Below, one piece after another: positions 46,036 through 57,904 of a stretch of DNA of 64,000 nucleotides. A program made the translations under genes and the position numbers. Each line of letters begins with the position of its first letter. Position 1 is the stretch's first letter. Below the pieces are notes generated by a model. It had not been told where the DNA came from. It saw only the letters and a list, made by a program, of their open reading frames with translations, and searched no databases. Where the stretch lies: contig JAGTJL010000016.1 of the NCBI GenBank assembly GCA_020746875.1, forward strand, positions 1,674,001-1,738,000, read 5' to 3'. Origin of the DNA: Rhexocercosporidium sp. MPI-PUGE-AT-0058 (lineage: Eukaryota > Ascomycota > Leotiomycetes > Helotiales).

Positions 46036-47331
46036 TTAAGCACCGTTACCGTTGTAGGCAATCAAGTTGGGAGATCCACTACCTGGGCTGATGACCTTTC
46101 CAGACGTGCCAAGAGCCTTGATGCGAGACTGGACAGCAGCTGGGGTAGAGAGACCCTCGAGAGCAATCAAGTAAGCGGCAAGACCAGCAACGTGTGGGCA
46201 AGCCATGGAAGTTCCACTGATAGATCTGGTAGCAGAGTTCGATCCGATCCACGAGGAAAGGACGTTGACACCAGGAGCGAAGATATCGACGACAGATCCG
46301 AAGTTGGAGAAAGAAGCACGGTTGTCGTCGATGTCAATGGCACCGACGGTGATGGCGAGTGCCTCGGAAGCGGGAGAGTAGTTGGCGGCATTGGCACCAT
46401 CGTTACCAGCTGCTACGACTACGGTGACGCCCTTGGCGATCGTGTTGCGCACGGCGGTGTTCAAGGATGATGAGGCTCCTCCTCCCAGGGACATGGAGAG
46501 GACTGAGTTGGTGGGTGCGTTGTTGCCAACCCATTGGATACCGGAGATAACACCAGCGGTGGTTCCGCTTCCATCCGAGTCCAAGACCTTGACGGCGACG
46601 AGCTTAGCAGCTTTGGCAACACCATAGGTTGAGCCTCCAATGGTACCAGCGCAGTGAGTACCATGTCCGTTGCCATCAGTGTTCTGAATCATATTATTAG
46701 CGTGAGATCAGAAGTAAGACGTGAGTGGCTTACCGAGCTGTCAACAAAGTTTGCTCCGAATGTAGCACGGCCACCGAATTGGCTGTGGGAGGTAAGGATA
46801 CCGGTGTCAACAACGAAAACAGTGGTTCCGGAACCGGCAGTGCTATCATAGATGTAGCTGGTAGAGTCTTGATTCCGGTGAGAGATACGGCCAAGACCCC
46901 ATGTAGCACCAGATTGAGAAGTCAGAGCAGAGGCGTAAACTTTCTGGTCTTTCTCAATGTAGGCAACCTGAAAGTGTTAGCCCAGTTTCATCACTTGAGG
47001 TGGCAGAACATACATCTGGAGATGAGGCAATCTCGCCAAGAGTGGCGGCATCGGCAGTAATTTGATATCCCTTGAAGTTGCCAATGTCGTAAGTAGCTCC
47101 AATACCACCGACTTCTCGCTTGGAGGTCAATGACTTGACCTCTTCGAGGTGGCTGGAGAAAACCTCTGCAGTGATATCCTTTTGGTAGACGACAATGTAG
47201 GAATCCTTGACGACATCACGAGCATCGATGTTGCGGATCTTGAGGTTGGCTGAGGCTGGTGCAGGCGCGGCAAACACAGCAGGTGCAACGAGAGCAGCCA
47301 AAGCCGCGAGGCGACCAAGATATGAGACCAT
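46036..47331 (-). CDS. secreted subtilisin-like serine protease (S8A, proteinase K family)
   Basis: The exons on the minus strand are 47331-47014, 46967-46734 and 46683-46036, with introns of 46 and 50 nt, and encode 399 residues. A signal peptide ([21 protein letters not shown]) is followed by an I9 propeptide ([20 protein letters not shown]). The catalytic domain has the complete triad: Asp160 in FVVDTGI, His191 in [11 protein letters not shown], Ser343 in [13 protein letters not shown]. The oxyanion Asn is in AAGNDG. The length equals that of alkaline proteases such as oryzin and proteinase K. It should degrade extracellular protein, as in nutrient acquisition or infection. Introns are phase 0. 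Confidence 0.96.
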
Positions 47332-48164
47332 AATGGGCTAAAGAGGTACCGTTGAGACAGAGACAGGAGGAGTCTGATCGAATGAAGCTGAAGAAGATGA
47401 GTTGAGGGATGAAGAACTGAAACTCCATGGGAATTCCTCATGTATTTATACTTAATGGGGGTATCCTTTTTGGAAGGTAGAAAGTGTAGCATCACTTCTT
47501 TCGAGGTCAAGACAGACTACAGACAGCCAAGACACCTGCAATCTGTGACACTTGCCAATCTGAACCCTGAATCTTCTGGTACATCTTCAACACCTTCTTG
47601 AATAGTCGTCTACATCGATGATCTGAAGGGCGGCCATCGTTGAAGAGGAAGCTCTACAAAGCCACACGCGCTGGCAGTGGGGGAGGCGTTCGCCGTCAAC
47701 TTGGCCTTGTTGGAACATTCAGGGGCTAGGGCCTCTGCTCGCTTGTGATAGGCGCTCTGAAGTATATGGGCCTCGCAAGAGGTTGCACTAGAAGCTACAA
47801 TGTCGAAGGAGGGACGGCAACAGGGAGAGCTAGACAAGCCTGCCGATCACAGCTCTACCTAAGTGCCGAGCGAACAAAAACATCAGATAACCTTTAAGCT
47901 TCGATGTGCCTGGTCACTGCACGCCATCGCTAGCCTGGCATTTTATGAGCGAAAGAGGAAAGTGTCAAGACTTTTGGAACATGGGACGGTACCTGGTTGG
48001 ACAAATGTTTGGATTGGCAAGACTTTGAACCAAGCATTGAATCCTGGCTGCACTACTCATGCCCCTCTCATATCCCCTCATGCACATCGATAAGGATGCA
48101 GAAGATGTCTTGGAGTAAGATATCGCCATCGATTCGACATCAACATCAACCTTCCCGAACCAGG
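47332..48164. other. protease promoter and upstream intergenic region
   Basis: A TATA-like TATTTATAC lies near 47440-47452 on the protease side. Short minus-strand frames (47610-47837, 47965-48168) read moderately protein-like but have no splice or family support. Confidence 0.4.
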
Positions 48165-48626
48165 TCACCTCCGAAGCCAGCTCACCATGTCTAGACTGAA
48201 CTTCTGGTCGAGGTACATGCTTGGCAACTTGCTGCCAGGGGGCTTCAAATTTCGGAATGGCTCTACAAAATGCCGTGCTCCGATATATTTCTGGATATTT
48301 CGGTCCCGTAAATCCTTACTTTGATATGCTCCTCGACTTCTGGTTGAAGGTCCCCTCCCACCCCTCCTCTCTTTGTGGTACTCTGAGGTCTGAGCTATGA
48401 TAGCTCGCTTGCATAATCGTGGCTGCTTATCATAACGGCCTTCTTGGCATCTGCAGGATCCGGGCAATGTGTGGTATGCGATTCGCGAGCCTTCAGACGA
48501 AGGCGTATTGCCAAGAATACACTCGAGTCGCATGATTCGACAGCCCAGGAAGCTAGGTCCTAGTTGAGGTACAATCAGGAAGACACCACGACTCGAGGGA
48601 AATTGGAGGGGTAGACAAGACGACAT
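48165..48626 (-). CDS. doubtful ORF of 153 codons
   Basis: It starts with ATG 48626 (MSSCLPLQFPSSRGVFLIVP) and contains Cys-rich, then Arg-rich parts (YHKERRGGRGPSTRSRG). It ends FVEPFRNLKPPGSKLPSMYL...SWLRR. I know no related family. The frame is complete, but composition is ordinary for chance ORFs. It lies just downstream of the multi-exon candidate at 48775-49377 on the same strand. Confidence 0.22.
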   Translation of the reverse strand: MSSCLPLQFPSSRGVFLIVPQLGPSFLGCRIMRLECILGNTPSSEGSRIAYHTLPGSCRCQEGRYDKQPRLCKRAIIAQTSEYHKERRGGRGPSTRSRGAYQSKDLRDRNIQKYIGARHFVEPFRNLKPPGSKLPSMYLDQKFSLDMVSWLRR

Positions 48627-48774
48627 GGTGAATAATGGCAGAGGGGTGGGAGACCTATGAACATCTTTGAAGATATCTAAGCTGTAGCTGAAAAATAGTA
48701 TAGTACACCTGAAAGTAGACTAACAGGACGAGGACCGCATGTCGTTGGATGCTCTCATTCCAACGGAATAATTA

Positions 48775-49377
48775 TTATGGTGCAGGTTGATCTACCTCGC
48801 TTATCAATCCGCCTACTCCCGCCTCCTTAAACCCGATGATCCACCTCACGTACCGTTCGAAGACCTCAGCTGCGATTTCAGGCCATGATATGGCACAGCT
48901 ATGCACGTAACCGTCGTCGTTCAAGTACCGTTGGCCCGTCCTCGCCTCCACACTTTCCTTGTAGTCCATCACACCATCAAGCTGACAACTGCGTTATCAA
49001 AACACCTACCTCCTTCCCAAAGGGGATTCGCTTAAGCCACCCTCGTCTGCACTTGGGACTAGCTGATGTATCTGCAGATCATTTCTGACTTTCCCTTCTC
49101 CGAAAGCTCTATAGTATTGTATCTTCTGTGCAAGCACAAGCTAGGCACGTCGTTTTCAAATAGTTTTGCTGTTTGATGTGTGGTGCTGTCGCCCCCAACT
49201 TAACCTTCTAGCGATGTGTAGATACATCAGCCGCTTTCGTAGTGGTGGACTATCTTTGTTCTTCACAAAAACGAAGCAAGCTTCAACCCAAGGCGGCATC
49301 GAATGCTTCACTTTTGAGCCAACATGTGGTAGAGAATGAATAGGAACCAGACCAGGAAGTACATCAAAGGAGGTCAT
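48775..49377 (-). CDS. possible multi-exon gene of unknown function
   Basis: Three protein-like blocks lie in order on the minus strand. ATG 49377 begins MTSFDVLPGLVPIHSLPHVG and runs to about 49200. A second block near 49125-49010 reads IQYYRAFGEGKVRNDLQIHQ then PSADEGGLSESPLGR. The last reads VEARTGQRYLNDDGYVHSCA and EIAAEVFERYVRWIIGFKEA and stops at 48775. The second and third join in frame across a 56-nt GTAGGT...GGAAAG intron. The first junction is unresolved: the blocks share a frame but TGA and TAG lie between, so an intron with an uncertain donor or true nonsense codons are both possible. No family recognised. Confidence 0.35.
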
Positions 49378-49737
49378 TCTTCATTCCGGTAGATGCGGCA
49401 CGCTTCAGGCGATGCTACTGGAGGGATTGCCATGCATCCAGAAACGTCTAGTACCACAAAACGTTCATCGACAGGGCACGTATCTGCTTTCCTTTTTCTG
49501 ACTACGTCCTTTCCCGCATCCTACGATGTACAATTCTTCTAGTTCATGTGCCATGCTTCCATTGCATATGTATCCAGATCCCCAAGACATTAATCCCGCT
49601 ACGTACCTTTCGACTTCCCCCTTTCGCTCTCCTCAGTCAACGCACCTCCCGGCTAGCAAAGGTAATACTTCTCTGCTCGCCCAGCACCGTAGGTCCTACA
49701 GCTTGTGCTACAGGAAGGTGACAAGCCCTTACCTTCC
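49378..49737. other. intergenic region
   Basis: A short spacer between the candidate gene and the transporter 3' end. Nothing is seen. Confidence 0.5.
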
Positions 49738-51544
49738 TCAAACAGTTCTCATAACCGGAGCCAAGCTAACCTTCCCTCTCATCAAGAGATACGCCCAAAG
49801 TGCCAGGACAGCACAAACGTTAAAGAAAGAGAAGACCAGCGACCCGCCGAAGATAACCGAGTGGTACCTCCAAGCATTCGTAGGAGTCATGCCGATGCGA
49901 GTGACGGCAATAGCCCATGGAAGCATCCAGAGAAGGTTCGAGCCAAGAGCTTGGATGAGATACCAGTTTGTGGTGGTTGCGAGAAGAATCGCAGAGATCT
50001 GATAGTTCAGAGCGTAGAAGATGTAACACCAGTCAATAGTCTGCAAGAGAGGACAAGTGTTAGTGGATCTCGCCTTTGAGTTTGGGCTGAGAACTTACTC
50101 GCCACATTTTCTGTGTAATGTTGGCAACTGGTTTGGATTGCGAAAGGTAGAACGCAAAGCCGTCAATACCCCAAATCGAGAGGAAGATGCAGAATGGGAT
50201 CTCGATCGCAAGTGCGATAATGCAAGATATCCAAGCCGGGCGAGTGATGACTATTCTCTGTTAGCGAGATATTGCAATGCGAGTTTCGAATGCGAGACAA
50301 ACTCCTCAAGTCTTTCTTCGTTGCTTGGGCTCTCTTTCTTTCCGGCCCGACATGATTCCTCCATTCGCCCCAAGCGTGTCCCACGAAAGTTAACGTTGAT
50401 GCTTCAAGGGCCTTCAAGACACGTCAGTTCTGCTCAATTTGATGAATTCGTCAACATACCTGTACCGGAACCATCACAATGCCCCATCGAATGGTATTGA
50501 AGACACCCCAAGCAGTGGCATAATCCGAGCCCATATCAACGATCCCATGAATCAACCAAAGATAAATCGCATTCCTCATCGCCGACTCCAAGAACGTCGG
50601 AATGCCAGGCAAGACTAGAGTCTTCAACGCCGGAAGACTCGGTCTGAGTCTCCCTTCTTCCTCTCGAGAACGTCGCTGCAACTTCAAGGCAATGAAGACA
50701 AAATATACCAGCCCCGTCAAGGCCGATGTCAAATCACACGCCATCCGGATCAGCGCCTGGCCATTGACAGTAGGTTCCCTCTTTCCAACATGAAACTTAG
50801 AGATAATTAATAAGTCCAACACGATATTAACCACGAACTTGACAGAGCTGATAACCAGCGGTACATCAGGATGATCCAGCGCCCTGGTTGCCGACGCAAC
50901 CGCAACCTCAATCGCTGACGACAGTGCTTGCACAGATGATATCCTCACATAGTTCAAGCTCGTCTCTCTAACCTCCCGCGGAACAAACGCAGCAGCCAGT
51001 TCTTTGGAGCTTCCAATGAAGACAAAAGTCAAGATCAGTCCTAGGATAGCTTGCACGATGATAAGCGTATACGAGAGACTCAGACGCGAGCGGATTGTTC
51101 GTGTCGTCCTATCGCCAATGACCGTATACGCTGTTCTCGGAAGACCTTCATTGAGAACTTCGACTACTACGCCGATGTATGTATACACATCTGTGGTGAC
51201 GACTTGGCTGGAGTCGATGTTGGCGACCCAGAGTTTACTCAATGTCCCGTAGAGAGCCGGGAGCATGAACGCTCCGAGATTGAACAGTAGTGAGCCGTAA
51301 TAACTAGATCTGCCATCAGCAGCCACCATTGCTTCGTAGGTCTAGAAACTCACGTTTGTCGACTAGCGAGCTGCTTCAGCTTGGTTCTTGGAATGTGGTC
51401 ATCTTCAGCCTCATGCCCGGTCTCTGTCTCAGCCTCAGCAGTCTGTGCATCCTTCGTAGACAACATCTTGTAAATTCGTCCCTCTCTGAATCGGAAATTG
51501 AAGTGGAATCTATTCCCAAACATCGACAGAGAAGGGATCCTCAT
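49738..51544 (-). CDS. MATE-type multi-spanning transporter
   Basis: Exons on the minus strand: 51544-51354, 51309-50460, 50411-50299, 50255-50099 and 50040-49738, giving 537 residues. An N-terminal cytosolic region of about 65 residues precedes a roughly 12-helix core. Recognisable MatE-like parts are [77 protein letters not shown] and [24 protein letters not shown] proteins export drugs or metabolites in exchange for H+ or Na+; here the substrate is unknown and the plasma or vacuolar membrane is likely. ATG 51544 is the first methionine of the open frame, which extends upstream without one. The 43-nt intron between exons 3 and 4 has a weak GTCTCG donor and is the only junction I doubt. Confidence 0.8.
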
Positions 51545-53465
51545 CTCTTCCAGCCTCACCCTCACCCTCTCCCGCTTCCTCCTCGTTTCTCTCTCTGATA
51601 ATGGAAACACCGTCAGAAGCGGGGTTGCAGCTAGGCCAGCCAATTGCGCTGCTTGCCGATTTTAGATTACTCTTGGGAGAGACTATATGGCGTATTTCTT
51701 AAGAGGGCGAAGAACGGGACGGGTAGGATTTCTGGTTTGGGAGATGATGGGAGGAGGTTGTGTGTGGCGATTGCTGTTTGTGGTTGTTTGCAGGTGAGGT
51801 GGTGGGGAGAAACCTGGAGAGGATGATATGCTGTGTAACACGCCCCCTTCCTCCCGCCCCCAGCATAAGAAGTTTGTGTAACATCAACTTTGAGATTTCT
51901 ATCCTTCCAGGGGCTTGATATCAATCCTAAGGATATGAACATCACAAGAGCTAGTTTTACCATTAATGCTCATGTCCGCGGAGCAATACCAAATGGCTTG
52001 GGAAGGTTTGATTGCAACTGGATAGTGAACTTATCTCAGGAAGCAAGCTATAAGGCCGAAATTTTCCCCACAATGGATATTAGTCTCACTCTAGGGCAAC
52101 GGTGTTTTAACTTAAAATCACAGGCATAGATCCTCGCATATGCCCTGATACTCTCAGTTGGCCGTGAGATATTACTGTACATCATCAACACTGACTGCCA
52201 TTGAATCAGATCCATTCCCATAAGAGCACCATGAAGCACAACGAACAACTTTCTTTCATGCTTCATGCAGATCCCCGGACTTATATACATAATATCGCGC
52301 TCGCGCCGAGTCTACAAAGGGTTACTCACCTACTCGTAGTTGGTTTTGTCGTGAGGCTTAAACTTCGTAAGCGAAACACCCCCGCAGACTCTAATCCTGA
52401 AAACAAGGAGTATTTGGCTTCTTTTCAACAAAACCAGAATTTCAGAAATCACCGAATGAAGGTTGGGGAGGGAAGAGGGATAAGATAATATACCTTTTGT
52501 CAAAAATCTATCAGGCAATAAAGCATTAATTTCTAAACCCGACCCCACGCAATTTCCCAATCTCGCATCTTTATCTACTCCCTTACATCATGAACAGCCT
52601 CCACCTTTTCAGTCCACTTCGTATGTCCTTTATACTGATTCCCAGAGAAATTGGTCTTGATGTATTTAATCAGCGAAGGTCTATTAGAGAATTGTCTTTC
52701 ATCATCGTAGTCCTGACTTATCAACAGAGCTCGAGCCACATCAGGCAAGCCTTCTCTGTCGACGGTCCAGCATAGTCCTATACGGTCTCCAGACGGGCGT
52801 GAGAACCCAAGTATTTCGTCTATGATTATCTGGTCGTGGGACGATAGGGAAGTGGAGGACTGATGGTGAAGCAGCCGGCTCGAATGGGCCGTGTTGCAGC
52901 GAGCTGCCGACCCAGCGCATGGAATTCAACGTGTCTCGACCCGTGCGGTCGAGAGAATATCCCATGGCAACAAATATGGCATGCTCAAGTAAATGGGGCG
53001 CTCTCCAAGGCATGTTTCCCTTTCGGCAACCGCATAGACAGTAACAAAGGCTGGGGAATTTCAAGCTGCCTGTATCCTGGTTAATGCGTTGTACCATAGT
53101 GTATTGATGCTTGCAGGGTCCAGAAGATCTGATCCCGCATGATACTTTCGATAGCTCGAAAAGAGCACACGCGCTTCTGCTCTGTGTACCAGTGGCGGAC
53201 CAAGGCGCAAGCAGCTCGGTCTGACCACCCCCTCTCAGGATCGTAAGGTCTAGGAAGCGTTACCTGCTTCGTCGTTCGACTGTAAATCCAATTCGAATTC
53301 GGATATGTAACAATATGACCGATTCGGATAGCAGCTAATATTTGCTGTGGCCGAGACGTCGTGGCCGCATGATAAACCCATGCGTTGTCAACACACCTCG
53401 TCCTCCGATGCTCGCCGATTCGACAAGTTCATGTTGCGTCGAAATTCGGTCACATCTGACAGAAT
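51545..53465. other. intergenic region
   Basis: 1.9 kb with the transporter promoter (CT-rich around 51540-51600) and the 3' flank of the fucosyltransferase-like gene. Frames at 52590-52775 (+) and 52741-53097 (-) have no motif and are not called. Confidence 0.5.
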
Positions 53466-54785
53466 TCAAGGCCAAATCGAAGTCGCAAACTTCCCATGCC
53501 CTGAAATGGCTCCAATAAGTGTACTGAACGCGTCCTGGGCGACTTGCTCACCCTGTAACCAATCCAAGCCCTCGCCTTTCTTCAAAAACTCATGTCTTCT
53601 CAAAGCCACACTCCAAGCGAAAGGGTCATACCCCATCCCCACAAAATCAGAGACCTTGGTCATCACCAGAAAGTCCACAATAGGTTGCTGGTCAAGCGTC
53701 AGATCTAGTAGATCTTCCCGGTCTTTCCCTTTCAAAAGGTCCAATTTGGATGTTGCCTCGACTTCAGCGGCGTTGGCATCGAGTATAAATCGAGAGATCT
53801 CGGGTCCATGAGCAGAAGCTACATAAATGACAGAGAGGTTCCCGCGCATAGCATGGCCTAGGAAGAGTTTAGACTGAGCCTCGTAATTGCTGTTCTCATG
53901 ATCTGCTATTGGCAAGGTTTTCGTGTCCGCCTCGGTACTGAAATACACGCCCAGCAAAATGTTCTTTAGCCTAAGTTCCTTCAGGTTCAGTGGTGCGTCG
54001 AAAAGCCCGGAAAGCTTTTGCAGGACCATAGTAGAAAATCTTCGTATGTCAGCACGGATCTTCAATATCTTGCCGAAATGCTGCTGGAAATCCGCCCTAT
54101 CAGTTGCAATTGGGTATTTGAGGTACGAGTCGCCCACTCGTATGACAACCGGTCCCCAAGAATCTGCTACCAGGTATTGCGAAAGCCATTTATAAAACGC
54201 TGCCCTCCACTCCTCGGCGAAGTGTTCCCCACTTGCTTCCATACTCAGAAGGCTTTCTGGCTGTAGTAATAGAGGTCCGTTCGCATTCTCTGCATCCTCA
54301 ATTCCAATACCAGTGTTGTAGATGCGCATCTGAGGACAGGATATCCCCAAGGATGCAACAAAATGCTCCGTATCGAACATATACCCCAAATCGGTCGTAT
54401 TCCCAGCAACTGTATCCCCATAATCATCATTCACCACAATCCTCGGCACGATTAAACTCCCACCAGCAGCCATCGCAAACCTCACACACCCTAACAATGA
54501 ATTGCGCACTTCTGCGACACCTCCACTCGGTGCCTGACAAGTGAATACCACGCTCGTATTCCATTGCGTACTCGCGCATAGCTTCTTGATCGCAGGAGAG
54601 TTCAGAGGAGGGTAATCGAAGATATCGCTCGCGTGCTCGGTCTGGGGGGCGTTCGAGTAGATATTCCATGGGATATGGCTGGGGAATTTGTAGGGACGGT
54701 CGAAGGCTACCCAGACCCAGACTGTTGCCAGGAGGAAGATGGCAATGGATGCGTATCTGCGATTGACGCCTGCTGGGAGCTCCAT
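53466..54785 (-). CDS. fucosyltransferase-like type II membrane protein
   Basis: Intronless, 439 residues. A single N-terminal membrane anchor (YASIAIFLLATVWVWVAF, about 10-28) predicts Golgi or ER type II topology. The lumenal domain has NTSVVFTCQAPSGGVAEVRN, then GCVRFAMAAGGSLIVPRIVV, the pattern of fungal O-fucosyltransferase-like proteins where a GGxxxxRN loop begins the fold. It ends with VDFLVMTKVSDFVGMGYDPF and AWSVALRRHEF, the usual C-terminal substrate-loop region. The donor is probably GDP-fucose or a similar nucleotide sugar, inferred from fold only. ATG 54785 was chosen; an earlier TTG is not used. Confidence 0.75.
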   Translation of the reverse strand: MELPAGVNRRYASIAIFLLATVWVWVAFDRPYKFPSHIPWNIYSNAPQTEHASDIFDYPPLNSPAIKKLCASTQWNTSVVFTCQAPSGGVAEVRNSLLGCVRFAMAAGGSLIVPRIVVNDDYGDTVAGNTTDLGYMFDTEHFVASLGISCPQMRIYNTGIGIEDAENANGPLLLQPESLLSMEASGEHFAEEWRAAFYKWLSQYLVADSWGPVVIRVGDSYLKYPIATDRADFQQHFGKILKIRADIRRFSTMVLQKLSGLFDAPLNLKELRLKNILLGVYFSTEADTKTLPIADHENSNYEAQSKLFLGHAMRGNLSVIYVASAHGPEISRFILDANAAEVEATSKLDLLKGKDREDLLDLTLDQQPIVDFLVMTKVSDFVGMGYDPFAWSVALRRHEFLKKGEGLDWLQGEQVAQDAFSTLIGAISGHGKFATSIWP

Positions 54786-56998
54786 TGTCAATCTGGTGGG
54801 TGAGGATTAAAAAGGAGTGAGAATGGCAATGTGAGGAAAGGGAAATGGTAATCCATGCTGGGCTGGATAATATGGCGGGAGGAGGCCCTGGGACTGGAAG
54901 CAAGGAAATTGAAATTGAAGATACTGAATTGGGGAAAGCTTCAATTCCCCGGATTTAGGGGATCGAGTGGTCGAGTGGCCCCCAGGCTTGGCTGCCGCTC
55001 TATTTCTCTCTTCCGATAGATAACTTCCCGTGCCGCAGGCCAGTTTATGACACCACTTTACAGTAATTTGTAAGACATACAAAATGAAGCGAATGATCAG
55101 TTCAACTTGATCAATCTATCACTCTAATTCGAATCGATATCAGTCTTTATCACTTGCATCCAATTGTTTTCACATGGATATTTCACTACGAACTGAGCTT
55201 CTCGTTCACCATTCAGTACTCCTGTCCTTCTCCAGGATATGTACATCTTGATAGTCCGGGCTCGGGATAGAACCTCCACACATTCTCCTCTTATCTTCAA
55301 ACTAAGACAGCTTCTAGGACAGTTCCTTCAGTCTTGGAATTTAATCACCTATGACAGAGATACCTAAGTTCTGAAGTTCAAACTCATTCACCAATTCCTT
55401 TCCGTTCAGTTGCCAGACAGAACCCAGTCGAAGAAGAGACTCACGTCTCGTTTTCCATCACCGGTGTTCTGGTCTTCTGATTCTTCTCGCTACGTCTCTC
55501 CTTGTCTCAGACCCTTCCGGACCTCACACTACAATCAGTAGGCAGGACTAACTAGATCCTGTCAATCTCACATAGCTATGCCCGTTTCTTTTAAGATCTC
55601 CAACAAATCTGCTGGAGAGGCAGACAGGCCAATTAGGATGGCTCCTTAACAGCGCGATCTCATTCAGACCCGGCCCAGATTGACCACCCTCTACCCCTCA
55701 AACTTGTCATAGCATTTGCATTCCGGACAAATATTGAACGTCACTGGATACCCAACCCGCCAGTGGGAGGTACCTATCCTCCAGTGCCCCATATCCTATA
55801 CCTGTACTAACAGCTTAGCAGGCAGCTCCGTGCTACTCCTTTACCAGGCTTCTCCTTGTTTGTTTTCACAGGTCATGGCCATATGATCAAGTCGTTATCC
55901 AGTTGCATCGGATACTGGCAGCCTGGAAGACGTCCCATGTTTAAAGCGATACCAAGCAGACTGTGACCTCGAAAGGTCAAGATACAACGGCCATGGGCAA
56001 GGACTACATCCTCGCTCGAAGAAAGTGTAAGTCTCGATGTACCCGAGAGGGGTCAGTACTTTAATTAGGCATTCAGGTTAATGATGACTTCTGTCGTCTT
56101 AGATTCAGTGATGAACGAGGCTCCTCATTCATCAGAACAAAATCGAGTCTTCATCGTTGTCTCAGCCAGGCGCGAGCGACACATTTATCCGCATGCCATT
56201 TCTTGCAATGTACTCTGATCATCGAACTCTTCTATCGCGAACATTATGGATTCCCACAGCTCGTTGGCAATTAAAGTTTTATGATTTTTAGAAGGCGATT
56301 CGACGAGACGGAAGAAGGCTCCGCTCACCTTGGGAGCCAGCAAAAGCAAACTTATTCTCATTGGGCACCGAAACCTTTTTATCAAATCCATTGTCACAAA
56401 ATGAGCAACCTTACCTCGAGAAGCGGCTGATTGGAGGTGCGTTGGCTCTCGGTTGTGGCTTGCTGCTGGGATACGATGGAAGTGATGTATGCCCAACCGT
56501 CCAAAAGCCAATATTGGGCCGCAACGACCCCCTTCCTACGAGTTTGACAAGTCCCCGTGCCCCGGATCCGATTTGTTCCTCATGCCGGGCTGAAGTCAGT
56601 CTTGCTGTCTGGATGTAGCATTGGGCATGAAATGACTACTAAAACTTTCCAAAAGGGCTTTCGATGTACCAATCAGTGGGTGTCAAGGCGAGGGGTACAA
56701 ATGAATGTTGGCAAGTCAAGGTTCGCATGAAACTGACTGGCCGATTATTCTATTCCGAGTCTCGGCGCTACGTGTTCTCATATCTTGAAGGGAGCCTGCA
56801 CTATTTCGTGTCCTGATTCTTTCGTCTTTCCTGTTTTGAAGTTTCGATATCGCTTCATTCAAGTTCTGCAGGGCTGTCAGTCTTCACCGCAAGTTCGAGA
56901 TATTCATCCCACTTCTCGACCACAACACACCCTACTATCTCATAATATCAGAACTATTTTTCATCCAAACCGCTGTCTCCTTTCTATTTAAGGCAAAT
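54786..56998. promoter_or_regulatory. large divergent intergenic region
   Basis: 2.2 kb between divergently transcribed genes. I see no supported gene. A 108-codon minus frame at 56185-56511 is partly protein-like but unsupported. Much of it is pyrimidine-rich on the plus strand. Confidence 0.5.
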
Positions 56999-57862
56999 AT
57001 GGCATTACCAGATAGGTATCCACCCCTATCACCCCACCGCCCAAACTTCCTCCCTCCATCACATTCCACATCCACATACCCCGAGCGAAGTCCACGCTTT
57101 CGCGAACCAGCCCTGATGGACGTCGAACCCGTCGTCCGAAACATCAACACTCAGTGGCACGATGTCCAAAGCCATCCTCCCCGCTGGATTCCCACAGAAG
57201 ACCCATATGAAAATGAATACCTCTCTGGCCCAAGCAGCAGCACATCTGCCTCCCTCTCCGAAAGACTAGAAGCCTCACCACCGCCCCTCCTCTCAAGCAA
57301 CGCACCATTCTATGTCCCCCGTACTCCGCCCTCTATGCTCCCTCATCCACAATACGCACCCCCACCCTCGCGACAAGACCACAGAATGGATATCGACCCA
57401 AGCTACGAGTATGATTACCGCTCACAATACCACCCCAGCTACCAACATCCCCACCTCCAAGCTCAAGACCACCACCTCCTCCCACCCTTGTACATTCAAC
57501 CTGCACACCCCAACTATGAGCCTCAACCCCGCTGGTCAGATCGTGATCGTGAGCGTGATCGTCAGCCTAGTCCAGATCGTTCTCGGCCTCCACATCAACC
57601 ATTCATGCATGCTCAACCATCAAGGGAACGCCTCGCACCTTTGAGAGGCCCCCCACCTCCACCGCCGCCCCCAGCGACGGCCGGTATGCAGAGGAGTTAT
57701 TCGCAGGGAAGACATGCCAGGGCGCCGTCGAGTAGTAGACGGAATCCGTACCCTCCTGCTGATGGGAGGGGGAGGGTGAGTTCTGGTTCTAGGTACCAGG
57801 GTGGTGGGAAGAGGAGATTTGAGAAGAGGAGTGGGCATGGACAGAGGGGGGCTGGGCATTAG
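56999..57862 (+). CDS. proline/arginine-rich disordered protein, unknown function
   Basis: Intronless, 287 residues. The protein is low complexity throughout. It has Pro/Ser/His-rich N-terminal and central parts, a charged RWSDRDRERDRQPSPDRSRP segment resembling RS/RD-type splicing proteins, a run of eight prolines, and an Arg/Gly-rich basic end (RGRVSSGSRYQGGGKRRFEK). There is no folded domain. A nuclear or RNA-associated role is possible from composition only. The ATG follows a leader ending AAGGCAAAT. Confidence 0.65.
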   Translation: MALPDRYPPLSPHRPNFLPPSHSTSTYPERSPRFREPALMDVEPVVRNINTQWHDVQSHPPRWIPTEDPYENEYLSGPSSSTSASLSERLEASPPPLLSSNAPFYVPRTPPSMLPHPQYAPPPSRQDHRMDIDPSYEYDYRSQYHPSYQHPHLQAQDHHLLPPLYIQPAHPNYEPQPRWSDRDRERDRQPSPDRSRPPHQPFMHAQPSRERLAPLRGPPPPPPPPATAGMQRSYSQGRHARAPSSSRRNPYPPADGRGRVSSGSRYQGGGKRRFEKRSGHGQRGAGH

Positions 57863-57904
57863 GAGTTTGTTTTGATTGTTGTTGATACGTCGTTTGTTTG
57901 TTGT

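Noticed and set aside
53347..53811. 154-codon plus-strand ORF
   Set aside because: Antisense to the C-terminal part of the fucosyltransferase-like gene.
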